NCBI RefSeq assembly: GCF_025380365.1
Contig: NZ_JAOCQF010000001.1
Span: forward strand, 1,102,145 to 1,166,144
Length of the DNA: 64,000 bases
Reading direction: 5' to 3'
Origin: Albidovulum sediminis
GTDB taxonomy: Bacteria > Pseudomonadota > Alphaproteobacteria > Rhodobacterales > Rhodobacteraceae
In this document: positions 34,023-44,115 of the stretch, one piece after another
How positions within the stretch are numbered: position 1 is the first letter of the stretch
How the letters are laid out: every line of letters begins with the position of its first letter
The notes under the pieces: model-generated
Database searches by the model: none
Told to the model about the DNA's origin: nothing
Seen by the model: only the letters and a program-made list of their open reading frames with translations
Translations under genes and position numbers: made by a program

Positions 34023-34772
34023 ATGCGGCGGAAACTTGCGGCCGGCAACTGGAAGATGAACGGCACCCCGGCCAGCCTCGACGAGGTGGCGGCACTCGCC
34101 GCGGCCCAGCCCGCCCCCGCCTGCGAGGTGCTGATCTGCCCGCCCGCCACGCTGATTGCCGCGATGGCGCGGCTTGCGGGTCGCGGCCCGGTGATGGTCG
34201 GCGGCCAGGACTGCCACGCCGCCGCCCAGGGCGCCCATACCGGCGACATCGCCGCCACGATGCTGCGGGACGCGGGCGCAAGCCACGTCATCCTCGGCCA
34301 TTCCGAACGCCGCGCCGATCATGGAGAGGATGACGCGACGGTGCGCGCCAAGACGCGCGCGGCCCATGCCGCGGGGCTGGTCGCCATCGTCTGCGTGGGG
34401 GAGACCGAGGCCGACCGCGACGCGGGCCGAACGCTCGCGGTCGTGGGCGCGCAGCTTCTGGGCTCGCTTCCCGAGGACGCCACCGCCGCCGATACCGTCA
34501 TCGCCTATGAGCCCGTCTGGGCCATCGGCGCCGGGCGCACGCCGACGCTGGCCCAGATCGGCGAGGTGCACGACTTCCTGCGCGCCGAACTGACGGCGCG
34601 CTTCGCCGATGGCGCGGGGTTCCGCCTGCTCTACGGCGGATCGGTCAAGCCCGCGAACGCGGCCGAGATCTTCGCCGTCGCCAATGTCGACGGCGCCCTT
34701 GTCGGCGGGGCGAGCCTGAAGGCGCAGGACTTCGGCCCGATCGTCGCGGCACTCTCGGCCGCTCCCTCCTGA
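34023..34772 (+). CDS. tpiA: Triosephosphate isomerase
   Basis: 249 residues, GAGG 5 nt before ATG. Catalytic residues visible: Lys in AAGNWKMNG, His in ILGHSERR, Glu in [11 protein letters not shown], phosphate loop [11 protein letters not shown]. Interconverts glyceraldehyde-3-phosphate and dihydroxyacetone phosphate. Confidence 0.97.
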   Translation: MRRKLAAGNWKMNGTPASLDEVAALAAAQPAPACEVLICPPATLIAAMARLAGRGPVMVGGQDCHAAAQGAHTGDIAATMLRDAGASHVILGHSERRADHGEDDATVRAKTRAAHAAGLVAIVCVGETEADRDAGRTLAVVGAQLLGSLPEDATAADTVIAYEPVWAIGAGRTPTLAQIGEVHDFLRAELTARFADGAGFRLLYGGSVKPANAAEIFAVANVDGALVGGASLKAQDFGPIVAALSAAPS

Positions 34773-34788
34773 CCGCCCCCTCCCGGCC

Positions 34789-34823
34789 GCCACCTTCCCG
34801 GCCGCCACCTTCCCGTCTGCGTC
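34789..34823. repeat. 17-bp tandem duplication
   Basis: The sequence CCCGGCCGCCACCTTCC occurs twice in a row just after the tpiA stop, followed by a partial third start. Small local duplication with no evident function. Confidence 0.6.
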
Positions 34824-34926
34824 ATGCAATGGTCGCGAACGGGCGCGCCCGCGTCCCGCGGCGGCGCGACCATCGCCCTGCCCAGAGACGGGCCCAGAGA
34901 CCGCAGGGATCCCATCGGGGAACGCC

Positions 34927-35838
34927 ATGACCGCCACCACGCCCAGCCCGGCCGACCGCGCCCTGTCGGGAAACCTCTTCACCGCGGGCGCCATGATCAT
35001 CTGGGCCGCGGGGTTTCCGGCAGGCGACCTGCTCCTGCGCCAGATCGAGCCCCTGCACGTTGCCACCATCCGCGTGATGCTTGCCGCCGCCCTCCTCCTG
35101 CCGCTCTGGGCGCTGACCGAGGGGCGGGCGGACGCCGACCGCATCGCCTGGGGGCGTGTCGCCGCCATCGGCGCGATCGGCTTCGGCATCAGTTCGTGGT
35201 TCCTGACCTTCGCCCAGTCCCGGACCGATGGCGTCACCGTCGCCATCATCGCCGCGGCAACTCCGGTCGTCGCAATCGCGATCGAACTCATCCTCGACGG
35301 CCGGCGCCTGTCCGGCCGGCTTGTCGCGGGGCTCGCCCTCGCGCTCACGGGCGGGATCGCCGCCTATGCCGCCGGCCTCGGCAGCCTCAACCTCGGGCTC
35401 GGCGCGCTCGCCATGCTCGGCTCCGTCGTCCTCTACTGCTGGGGCTCGCGCGCGGCCGTGGTCGACCTCGCGCATATCTCGCCCATCGGCCGCGCCGCCC
35501 TGCCCTTCGTCGCCGCGGGCCTGACCATGACCGCGATCAGCCTGGCCGGCGGCGGACTCGGCGCCGCTGTTTCGACGGCGGCGCAAAGCCCCGGCTTCGT
35601 GGCCGTCGCACTCCTCTACGGCATGGGTTCGATCGGCCTGTCGCAGATCCTCTGGCTCCAGGGCGTGGAGCGGCTCGGCATCGGCATCGCCTCGATGCAT
35701 TTCAACGCGGCACCCTTCTACGTCATGCTCATCGCCTACGCTCTCGGCGGCGGCTTCAACGGGGTGCAGACCCTCGGTGCGTTCGTCGTCCTTGCCGGCG
35801 TGCTTCTGGCGCAGGGGGGAAAAGCGGCGCGAGGGTGA
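34927..35838 (+). CDS. EamA/DMT-family transporter
   Basis: 303 residues with ten hydrophobic segments in two EamA repeats (MIIWAAGFPAGDLLLRQIEP ... ATPVVAIAIELI; LGALAMLGSVVLYCWGSRAA ... AFVVLAGVLLAQG). Drug/metabolite exporters of this type move small polar compounds. Substrate not predictable. Alone between tpiA and the P450 gene. Confidence 0.85.
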   Translation: MTATTPSPADRALSGNLFTAGAMIIWAAGFPAGDLLLRQIEPLHVATIRVMLAAALLLPLWALTEGRADADRIAWGRVAAIGAIGFGISSWFLTFAQSRTDGVTVAIIAAATPVVAIAIELILDGRRLSGRLVAGLALALTGGIAAYAAGLGSLNLGLGALAMLGSVVLYCWGSRAAVVDLAHISPIGRAALPFVAAGLTMTAISLAGGGLGAAVSTAAQSPGFVAVALLYGMGSIGLSQILWLQGVERLGIGIASMHFNAAPFYVMLIAYALGGGFNGVQTLGAFVVLAGVLLAQGGKAARG

Positions 35839-35915
35839 GGGGGCCGAACCCCCGCCTTGCCATCCCCCCCGCTCCTGCGCTTTCCTGACCTTTCCCGCCC
35901 CTCCCGGAGCCCCCG

Positions 35916-37103
35916 ATGCAGCGCCTCAGCCAGTCGCCGACCGACCCCGCCTTCGTCCAGAACCCCTATCCGTTCTACGAGCGCGCCCGAAAGGCCGGCC
36001 CGCTCTTCTTCTGGGAAGACTACGGCATGGTCTGCGCCACCTCGGCCACCGCCGTCGGCGCGATCCTGCGCGACCGCCGCTTCGGGCGCGAGGTGCCGGA
36101 GGACCGCCGACCGCCGGTGCCCGACCACCTGCGCCCCTTCTACGCGGTCGAGGCGCATTCGATGCTGGAGCTTGAGCCGCCCCGCCACACCCGGCTCCGG
36201 TCGCTCGTCCTGCGCGCCTTCACCTCGCGCCGCATCGCCGCACTGGGGCCGGAGATCGCGACCCTTGCGCACCAGCTGATCGACGCCTTCCCGACGGGGG
36301 GCGCCTTCGACCTGCTGCCCGCCTTCGCCCGCCCGCTGCCCGTCACCGTCATCTGCCGCCTCCTCGGCGTGCCCGAGGCGGACGGCGAGCGGCTTCTCGT
36401 CTGGTCGAACGCCATGGTCGGCATGTACCAGGCGCGCCGCACCCGCGCGACCGAGGATGCCGCCGTTGCCGCCACCGAGGCCTTCGTGGGTTACATGCGC
36501 GCCCATGTGGACACCCGTCGCGGCAGCCCCGCCGACGACCTCATCACCCATCTCATCGCCGCCGAGGCCGAGGGGGAGCGGCTCTCGACCGACGAGCTGA
36601 TCACCACCTGCATCCTGCTTCTGAACGCGGGCCACGAGGCGACCGTCCACACGATCGGCAACGGAGTGAAGGCGCTGCTCAAGGGCGGCTTCGGCGGCGA
36701 GGTGCTGGTGCCCTCCCGCATCGAGGGCACGGTCGAGGAGATCCTGCGCCAGGACCCGCCGCTGCATCTCTTCACCCGCTGTGCCTACGAGGACATCGAG
36801 ATGGCCGGCCACCGCTTCCGCCGCGGCGACGAGGTCGGCTGCCTGCTCGCTGCCGCGAACCGCGACCCCCAGGGCTGGGATACCCCCGCGCGCTTCAACC
36901 CGGCCCGGCCGGTTCGCGCCAACCTCAGCTTCGGCGCCGGGCTCCACTTCTGCGTCGGCGCCCCGCTCGCCCGGCTCGAACTACAGGTCGCGCTGCCGAT
37001 CCTCTTCTCCCGCTGCCCCGGCCTCGCGCTCGCAGCACCCCCCCGCTACGCCGACCTCTACCACTTCCACGGGCTCGAAACCCTCATGGTCCGCGCCGGC
37101 TGA
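35916..37103 (+). CDS. Cytochrome P450
   Basis: 395 residues; GGAG 7 nt before ATG. Landmarks in order: PRHTRLRSLVLRAFT, I-helix LLNAGHEATVHTIGNG, ExxR in VEEILRQDPP, and haem loop FGAGLHFCVGAPLARLE with the Cys ligand. Soluble bacterial class I type, which needs a ferredoxin and its reductase; no [2Fe-2S] or [3Fe-4S] ferredoxin gene lies nearby (fpr at 41.0 kb is a candidate reductase). The I-helix acid/alcohol pair is E-A-T rather than D/E-T. Substrate unknown. Confidence 0.93.
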   Translation: MQRLSQSPTDPAFVQNPYPFYERARKAGPLFFWEDYGMVCATSATAVGAILRDRRFGREVPEDRRPPVPDHLRPFYAVEAHSMLELEPPRHTRLRSLVLRAFTSRRIAALGPEIATLAHQLIDAFPTGGAFDLLPAFARPLPVTVICRLLGVPEADGERLLVWSNAMVGMYQARRTRATEDAAVAATEAFVGYMRAHVDTRRGSPADDLITHLIAAEAEGERLSTDELITTCILLLNAGHEATVHTIGNGVKALLKGGFGGEVLVPSRIEGTVEEILRQDPPLHLFTRCAYEDIEMAGHRFRRGDEVGCLLAAANRDPQGWDTPARFNPARPVRANLSFGAGLHFCVGAPLARLELQVALPILFSRCPGLALAAPPRYADLYHFHGLETLMVRAG

Positions 37104-37106
37104 CCC

Positions 37107-37194
37107 CTTCTTCTTTTCGGAAATATCCTCGGGGGGTCGCCATCGGTCCGCCATCGGTCCGAGGACCAATGGCGACGGGGGCAGACAGCCCCCC
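37107..37194. repeat. Intergenic repeat/terminator element 1
   Basis: Between convergent P450 and Lrp genes. Contains TTTTCGGAAATATCCTCGGG (a diverged copy of the element at 51423 and 57811), a stem GCCATCGGTCC / GGACCAATGGC preceded by a duplicated 11-mer, and the hairpin GGGGGCAGACAGCCCCCC at 37177-37194. Probably works as a two-way terminator. Confidence 0.55.
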
Positions 37195-37207
37195 GGCCCT
37201 GCCTCCC

Positions 37208-37669
37208 TCACAACGGCAGAAGCGTCGTCGACTTGATCTCCTCCATCGACAGGAGCGCGGTGACGTTGTGGATCTTCACCTCCGAGATCAGCGCCTGATA
37301 GAAGGTGTCGTAGGCCCGCGCGTTCTTCACCCGGACCTTCACGATATAGTCGATGTCGCCCGCCAGCCGGTGCGCCTCCAGCACCTCGGGCCGCTCCCGC
37401 AGCGCCTTGAGGAACTTCTTCTGCCAGGCCGCCTCGTGCTCCGAGGTGCGGATGAGGACGAAGAAGCAGGCCTCGAGACCCAGCGCCTCGGGGTCAAGGA
37501 TCGCCGTCTGCCGGCCGATCACGCCCGCCTCCTTCAGCTTGCGGATGCGGTTCCAGACCGGGGTCTTCGACGACCCCACCTTGCGGGCGATCTCGTCCAG
37601 CGACTGGCTCGCATCCTCCTGCAGTTCGGCCAGAATTTTCCGGTCCATGTCATCAAGGCGGACAGACAT
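37208..37669 (-). CDS. Lrp/AsnC-family regulator
   Basis: 153 residues. Helix-turn-helix in LDDMDRKILAELQEDASQSL and DEIARKVGSSKTPVWNRIRK, then a RAM ligand-binding domain (GLEACFFVLIRTSEHEAAWQ, EAHRLAGDIDYIVKVRVKNA). Divergent from the DUF2849-cysI operon with 141 nt between starts; this pairing with sulfate-assimilation genes recurs in alphaproteobacteria, so it likely senses a sulfur amino acid or precursor and controls the operon. Confidence 0.9.
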   Translation of the reverse strand: MSVRLDDMDRKILAELQEDASQSLDEIARKVGSSKTPVWNRIRKLKEAGVIGRQTAILDPEALGLEACFFVLIRTSEHEAAWQKKFLKALRERPEVLEAHRLAGDIDYIVKVRVKNARAYDTFYQALISEVKIHNVTALLSMEEIKSTTLLPL

Positions 37670-37769
37670 TCGCGTTTTTCCCCGGTTTCAGGACAGGCGT
37701 TCCACACCGCCCGGACAGAAGAACAATCGTCCTTATTCGCGCGGGGCAATGGCGGAGATACGGGAAAAT

Positions 37770-37783
37770 TTCCTATATTGGAA
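37770..37783 (+). promoter_or_regulatory. Candidate operator/promoter of the cys operon
   Basis: TTCC-TATATT-GGAA is an inverted repeat whose centre TATATT would be the -10 box for the DUF2849 gene, 28 nt before its ATG. The nearby GAAAATTTC is also palindromic. Position between the Lrp gene and its probable target suggests an Lrp-type binding site. Read by eye only. Confidence 0.4.
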
Positions 37784-37810
37784 GGGCAATTTCACCACCA
37801 CGAGTCCGCC

Positions 37811-38108
37811 ATGGCCCGCAGCTACACGCCGAAGATCGTCACCGCGAACGCGCTTATCGAGGGCGACGTGGTCTACCTGACCGCCGACGACCGCTGGTCG
37901 CGCCGGCACGAGGAGGCCGAGTTGATCGAGGACGAGGCGCATGCCCAGCTGCGCCTGCTGCATGCGCAGGCGCAGAAGAACCTGATCGTGGGCGCCTATC
38001 TCGCCGATGCGAAGGCCGGGCCCAACGGCCCCGAACCCGTCCACTTCCGCGAGGCGTTCCGCACCCGCGGCCCCTCGAACTACGCGCACGGCAAGCAGGA
38101 GGCCGGTC

Positions 38109-38116
<8 letters not shown>
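37811..38116 (+). CDS. DUF2849 protein of the cysteine operon
   Basis: 101 residues. Reads YTPKIVTANALIEGDVVYLT, DDRWSRRHEEAELIEDEAHA and PEPVHFREAFRTRGPSNY, the DUF2849 pattern, a small protein encoded just before cysI in many alphaproteobacteria and thought to serve sulfite reduction. Overlaps cysI by 8 nt. A siroheme-synthase gene often found in front is absent here. Confidence 0.88.
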
Positions 38117-39768
<1,652 letters not shown>

Positions 39769-39779
<11 letters not shown>

Positions 39780-40554
39780 CGAACGTGCCGGCGCGCTTGC
39801 CCGCAAGGTCGCGGACCTCAACGACCGTTATCGCCACCATTCGGCGACGGCGGTCCTCGAACGCGCGCTGAAGGACCCGGAGGTCGGCGATCTTGCGCTT
39901 GTCTCGTCCTTCGGGGCGGAATCGGTCGTGCTCCTGCACCTCGTCTCGGTGATCGCGCCGGGCACGCCGGTCCTGTTCATCGACACGCGGATGCTGTTTG
40001 CCGAGACGCTGGCCTACCAGCAGGAGCTTGCGGCCACGCTGAACCTGACCGACATCCGCACCATCCGCGCCGACCTGACGCTTCTGGGCCGCGACGACCC
40101 GGACGGAACGCTGCACCAGTTCTCGACCGATGCCTGCTGCGGGCTTCGCAAGGTGGCCCCGCTCGAACAGGCGCTGAAGGGGTTCGACGGCTGGATCACC
40201 GGCCGCAAGCGGTTCCAGAACGCCGACCGCGCCGCGATCGACTTCTTCGAGGTCGAGGACGGCCGCAGGCTCAAGGTCAACCCGCTGGCCCACTGGGGCC
40301 GCGCGGACCTTGAGGACTACATGGTCAACAACCGCCTGCCGCGCCACCCGCTGGTGGCGAAGGGCTACCCCTCGATCGGCTGCGCGCCCTGCACCACCGC
40401 GGTCAAGCCAGGCGAGGACCCCCGCGCGGGCCGCTGGCGCGGCACCGCCAAGGACGAATGCGGCATCCACTTCATCAACGGCCGCGTCGTGCGCGGCCCG
40501 CTGCCCGCCGAAGAGGCGCTGGCAGCCAGCGAGGACAAGGAGAACGCGGCATGA
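39769..40554 (+). CDS. cysH: Adenylylsulfate (APS) reductase
   Basis: 261 residues from ATG 39769. PP-loop-type nucleotide site SSFGAESVVLLHL, arginine loop, and cluster cysteines Cys123-Cys124 (DACCGLRKV) and Cys205-x2-Cys208 (GCAPCTTAV), which mark the [4Fe-4S] APS reductases rather than PAPS reductases. The catalytic Cys is in DECGIHF near the C-terminus. Produces sulfite for CysI. Followed by DUF934 with ATGA overlap. Confidence 0.94.
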
Positions 40555-40925
40555 GCGTGATCGTGCGCGACGACGGCTTTCACGTCGACGACTTCCAGGG
40601 CGGGGCCGCCATCGACATCGCCGCCGATACCCAGCCCGCCGACCTGCCCGCCCGCTTCGACGGGGTGGAGATGATCCGCGTGTCCTTCCCCGTCTTCAGC
40701 GACGGGCGCGGCTTTTCGCTCGCGCGGCATCTGCGCGCGCGCGGCTTTACCGGGCGGCTGAGGGCGCAAGGCCACGTCATCGCCGACCAGTACGCGATGG
40801 CCCGCCGCGCCGGCTTCGACGAGGTCGAGATCGCCGAGGACCTGGCCGCGCGCCAGCCCGCCGACCAGTGGATCTTCCGCGCCGACTGGCGCGCGCATGA
40901 CTATCGGTCGCGGCTCAAGGGCTGA
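40551..40925 (+). CDS. DUF934 protein of sulfate assimilation
   Basis: 124 residues. FPVFSDGRGFSLARHLRARG FTG, GHVIADQYAMARRAGFDEVE are the DUF934 core, a family always linked to cysI/cysH and presumed to help sulfite reductase. Last gene of the coupled run, followed by a probable terminator. Confidence 0.92.
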   Translation: MSVIVRDDGFHVDDFQGGAAIDIAADTQPADLPARFDGVEMIRVSFPVFSDGRGFSLARHLRARGFTGRLRAQGHVIADQYAMARRAGFDEVEIAEDLAARQPADQWIFRADWRAHDYRSRLKG

Positions 40926-40962
40926 AAAACGCTTTTCCCAACGCCCGAATGCCTGTAAAAGC

Positions 40963-40977
40963 GGGGCCGACGGCCCC
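40963..40977 (+). terminator. Possible terminator after DUF934
   Basis: Hairpin GGGGCC-GAC-GGCCCC followed by GAATTTGTTT. Short stem but GC-only and ahead of a T-rich stretch; it separates the cysteine genes from fpr, though read-through is likely. Confidence 0.5.
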
Positions 40978-41017
40978 GAATTTGTTTCTATACTAACAAT
41001 CGACCCGAGGCTCCCCC

Positions 41018-41830
41018 GTGAACGACATCGCCGCCACCCCCGCCGTGAAGACCCTGCCGGATGCGCAGACCGTGACGCAGGTCCGACACTGGACCGACCG
41101 GCTGTTCTCGTTCCGCGTGACGCGGCCGCTCACGCTGCGCTTCCGCTCGGGAGAGTTCGTGATGATCGGCCTTCTGGACGACCGCGGCAAGCCGCTCCTG
41201 CGCGCCTATTCCATCGCCTCGCCGTCCTGGGACGAGGAGCTGGAGTTCTACTCGATCAAGGTGCCGGACGGGCCGCTCACCTCGAAGCTCCAGCATATCC
41301 AGCCGGGCGACGAGATCATCCTGCGCCCGAAGCCGGTCGGCACGCTCGTCCACGACGCGCTCCTGCCCGGCAAGCGGATCTGGTTCCTTGCGACCGGCAC
41401 CGGCATCGCCCCCTTCGCGAGCCTCATGCGCGACCCCGAGACCTATGAGAAATACGACCAGGTGGTGATGATGCACACCTGCCGCGAACAGGCGGAACTG
41501 GCCTACGGGCGCGAGCTTGTCGAAAGCCTCGCGGACGATCCCTTGATCGGCGAGATGGTGGCGGGCAAGCTGCTCTACTACCCGACGACCACGCGCGAGA
41601 CCTCCGACCGGATGGGCCGCATCACCGACAACCTGACCTCTGGCAAGGTCTTCGCCGATCTCGGCATCCCGCCGATGGACCCCGCGACCGACCGCGCCAT
41701 GGTCTGCGGCTCGCTCGCCTTCAACATCGACGTGAAGGCAGTGCTCGAAGGCTTCGGCCTCCGCGAGGGCGCGAATTCCGAACCGCAGGAATACGTGGTC
41801 GAAAAGGCCTTCGTCGGCGACGGCATCTGA
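41018..41830 (+). CDS. fpr: Ferredoxin-NADP(+) reductase
   Basis: 270 residues, GTG start at 41018 with GAGG 7 nt upstream; no ATG fits the conserved N-terminus. FAD motif LRAYSIASPSWDEELEFYSI, phosphate loop GPLTSKL, NADP motif FLATGTGIAPFASLMRDP, C-terminal VCGSLAFNIDVKAVLEGFG and the aromatic-poor end EKAFVGDGI of the bacterial Fpr subclass. Supplies reduced ferredoxin, fitting sulfite reductase without a CysJ. Confidence 0.94.
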   Translation: MNDIAATPAVKTLPDAQTVTQVRHWTDRLFSFRVTRPLTLRFRSGEFVMIGLLDDRGKPLLRAYSIASPSWDEELEFYSIKVPDGPLTSKLQHIQPGDEIILRPKPVGTLVHDALLPGKRIWFLATGTGIAPFASLMRDPETYEKYDQVVMMHTCREQAELAYGRELVESLADDPLIGEMVAGKLLYYPTTTRETSDRMGRITDNLTSGKVFADLGIPPMDPATDRAMVCGSLAFNIDVKAVLEGFGLREGANSEPQEYVVEKAFVGDGI

Positions 41831-41853
41831 GGCCTGCCGACGGCACCATGCAT

Positions 41854-41880
41854 AAGGCCGCGGACATCGCCCGCGGCCTT
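41854..41880. terminator. Bidirectional terminator between fpr and the Ala-rich protein gene
   Basis: AAGGCCGCGG-ACATCGC-CCGCGGCCTT, ten perfect base pairs with a 7-nt loop, followed by TGTCGTT on the plus side. It lies between convergent genes and can serve both. Confidence 0.8.
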
Positions 41881-41899
41881 TGTCGTTCTGCGGCAGGGA

Positions 41900-42442
41900 T
41901 CAGAGGCCGAGCGCGGCCTTGACCTGGTCGATCACCGACTGAACCAGCGCCGGGTTCGCCGCGGCGCCGTCGACGGCGGTCTTGAGCGTGGTCTTGGTCG
42001 CGTCATCCAGAGCCGAGCCGTCGATCGCGGCCTTCACCTTCGCGGCGTCGAAGCTGGCCGGGTCGAGGGCCGCGCCCAGATCGGCAGCGGCCTCGGCAGC
42101 CTTCGCGGCTTCGTCGGCAGCGGCGGCAGCAGCAGCCTCGGCAGCCTTCGCGGCCTCTTCGGCGGCCTTCGCGGCAGCGTCCTCGGCCGCCTTCGCAGCT
42201 TCTTCGGCGGCCTTGGCGGCGGCTTCCTCGGCGGCTTTCTGGGCCGCGGCGGCTTCCTCGGCCGCCTTGGCCGCGGCTTCCTCTTCGGCCTTCTTGGCAG
42301 CTTCGGCCGCGGCGGCCTCAGCCTCCTGGGCAGCCTTCTGGGCTGCGGCGGCTTCCTCGGCGGCCTTCTGCGCCGAATAGTAGTAGTAACCGCCACCCGC
42401 GAGCACGACGATCAAGAGGGCAATCAGAACGTTCCGGTTCAT
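41900..42442 (-). CDS. Membrane-anchored Ala/Glu/Lys-rich coiled-coil protein
   Basis: 180 residues from ATG 42442. An N-terminal anchor ([20 protein letters not shown]) is followed by ~95 residues made almost only of A, E, K, D and Q in [14 protein letters not shown] repeats, a long helix or coiled coil, then a compact C-terminal domain ([34 protein letters not shown]). No family recognised; TolA-like spanning of the periplasm is possible but only by composition. The repeat may vary in length between strains. Confidence 0.75.
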   Translation of the reverse strand: MNRNVLIALLIVVLAGGGYYYYSAQKAAEEAAAAQKAAQEAEAAAAEAAKKAEEEAAAKAAEEAAAAQKAAEEAAAKAAEEAAKAAEDAAAKAAEEAAKAAEAAAAAAADEAAKAAEAAADLGAALDPASFDAAKVKAAIDGSALDDATKTTLKTAVDGAAANPALVQSVIDQVKAALGL

Positions 42443-42613
42443 GGCACAATCCTTTCGATTGCAGCAGGATGTTTCATGCGCGCTGCTATGACACATCCAG
42501 CCGCCCGCGCAACCCCCTGCGCCCGAAGGGGCATGGAATCCGGGTTGAATCGGCCCTCGCCCGCGTCTATTTTGCGCGCCGAACCAACCGGCCGCCATAG
42601 AAGGAACGCCACC

Positions 42614-43153
42614 ATAGCCCGCAGACCGCACAACGCCCCGCCGCAACGCGATACGGGACCCCGCGTCAACGAGCGCATCCGCTCCCCGGAAATCCGCCTG
42701 ATCGGTGCGGACGGGGAAAACGTGGGCGTCGTCACACCGGCACGCGCCATGGCCATGGCCGAGGAGGCCGGGCTCGACCTGGTCGAGATCTCGCCCAACG
42801 CGGAGCCGCCGGTCTGCAAGATCATGGACTTCGGCAAGTTCAAGTACGAACAGCAGAAGAAGGAAGCCGAGGCGCGCAAGAAGCAGAAGATCATCGAGAT
42901 CAAGGAAATCAAGTTCCGCCCCGGCACCGATACGCATGACTACGACGTCAAGATGCGCTCGGTGCGGAAATTCCTCGAGGAAGGCGACAAGGTGAAGATC
43001 ACGCTCCGCTTCCGCGGCCGCGAGATGGCGCACCAGGAACTGGGCCTCGAACTTCTCAAGCGGGTGGCGGCCGATGTCGAGAGCGTCGCCAAGATCGAGA
43101 ACATGCCGAAGCTCGAGGGCCGGCAGATGGTGATGATGATCGCACCTAGGTAA
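42614..43153 (+). CDS. infC: Translation initiation factor IF-3, ATA start
   Basis: 179 residues if started at ATA 42614, eight nt after AAGGAA. The conserved N-terminal region begins here ([20 protein letters not shown]), and no ATG, GTG or TTG gives a sensible start; an in-frame ATG at 42476 would add 46 unrelated residues. Body: [40 protein letters not shown], and the C-domain [19 protein letters not shown]. infC is known for rare start codons (AUU in E. coli), through which IF-3 represses its own translation. Confidence 0.92.
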   Translation: MARRPHNAPPQRDTGPRVNERIRSPEIRLIGADGENVGVVTPARAMAMAEEAGLDLVEISPNAEPPVCKIMDFGKFKYEQQKKEAEARKKQKIIEIKEIKFRPGTDTHDYDVKMRSVRKFLEEGDKVKITLRFRGREMAHQELGLELLKRVAADVESVAKIENMPKLEGRQMVMMIAPR

Positions 43154-43248
43154 ACCTCCGGGGTTTCCGGGGCGCGGACGCAGACCGCCGCGCCCTGATT
43201 CCTTTTCCCCGGCCAGACCGGCGCGAGCCGAACGATTTCGGGGGCGTG

Positions 43249-44034
43249 GTGCTTTCCTACCAGCACGGCTATCACGCGGGGAACCTGGCCGACGTGCACA
43301 AGCACGCGCTTCTGGCCACGATGCTCGATTACCTCACCCGCAAGGACAAGCCGCTCAGCTACATCGAGACGCATTCCGGCCGGGGTCTTTACCGCCTGGA
43401 CGCGGAAGAGGCGCTGAAGACCGGCGAGGCAGAGGCAGGCATCGGGCGCCTTGGGGCCGCCTTCCCGCCCGGCCACCCCTATGCGCGTGTGCTGGCGCGG
43501 GTGCGGCAGGATCACGGATCCGCGGCCTATCCCGGTTCGCCGCTTGTCGCGGCCCTGCTCCTGCGCCCCGGCGACCGCATGCACCTGGCAGAGCTTCACC
43601 CCCGCGAACATGCCGCCCTGGTCGAAACGATGGCCCCCCATGGCGCCGATGTCCGCAAGGAAGACGGCGTCGCGATGGCGCTGGCGATCACCCCGCCGAC
43701 ACCCCGGCGCGGCCTTCTGCTGATCGACCCGAGCTACGAGGTGAAGGCCGAGTATGCGGCGGTCGCGCGGCTGGTCGGCGATGTGGCGCGCAAGTGGAAC
43801 GTGGGGGTGATCGCGCTCTGGTATCCGATCCTGGCCTCGGGCGCGCACGGGCCGATGCTGCGGTCGCTGGAAGAACGGAACCTGCCCGGCGTGCTGCGCC
43901 ACGAGGTCCGCTTTCCCCCCGCGCGCGCAGGCCACGGCATGACCGGCAGCGGCATGTTCATCGTCAACGCGCCCTTCGGGCTGGCCGACGAATGCGCCCG
44001 TCTCGACGCAATCTTCGCCAGGCTCGGGCGCTGA
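43249..44034 (+). CDS. rlmJ: 23S rRNA m6A2030 methyltransferase
   Basis: 261 residues from GTG 43249 (GTG 43246 is one codon earlier). LSYQHGYHAGNLADVHKHAL is the family opening, GYHAGN replacing the usual SFHAGN. SAM site in YIETHSGRGLYRL; catalytic D-P-x-Y in LLIDPSYEVKAEY. Methylates A2030 of 23S rRNA. Confidence 0.93.
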   Translation: MLSYQHGYHAGNLADVHKHALLATMLDYLTRKDKPLSYIETHSGRGLYRLDAEEALKTGEAEAGIGRLGAAFPPGHPYARVLARVRQDHGSAAYPGSPLVAALLLRPGDRMHLAELHPREHAALVETMAPHGADVRKEDGVAMALAITPPTPRRGLLLIDPSYEVKAEYAAVARLVGDVARKWNVGVIALWYPILASGAHGPMLRSLEERNLPGVLRHEVRFPPARAGHGMTGSGMFIVNAPFGLADECARLDAIFARLGR

Positions 44035-44115
44035 TCCGCGGCGACCGCACTGGACAGCCGGCCCCGCCGCGTGTTCTTGAGCGAAGCAGAGTTTCACGTT
44101 CATTCATTTCGGATC

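Noticed and set aside
34773..34926. Tandem 17-mer as a CRISPR-like array.
   Set aside because: Only two copies with no spacer; a simple duplication.
42140..42400. Plus-strand Ala/Ser-rich frame opposite the coiled-coil protein.
   Set aside because: It is the mirror of the AAEEAAK repeat; the minus strand has the anchor, start site and terminator.
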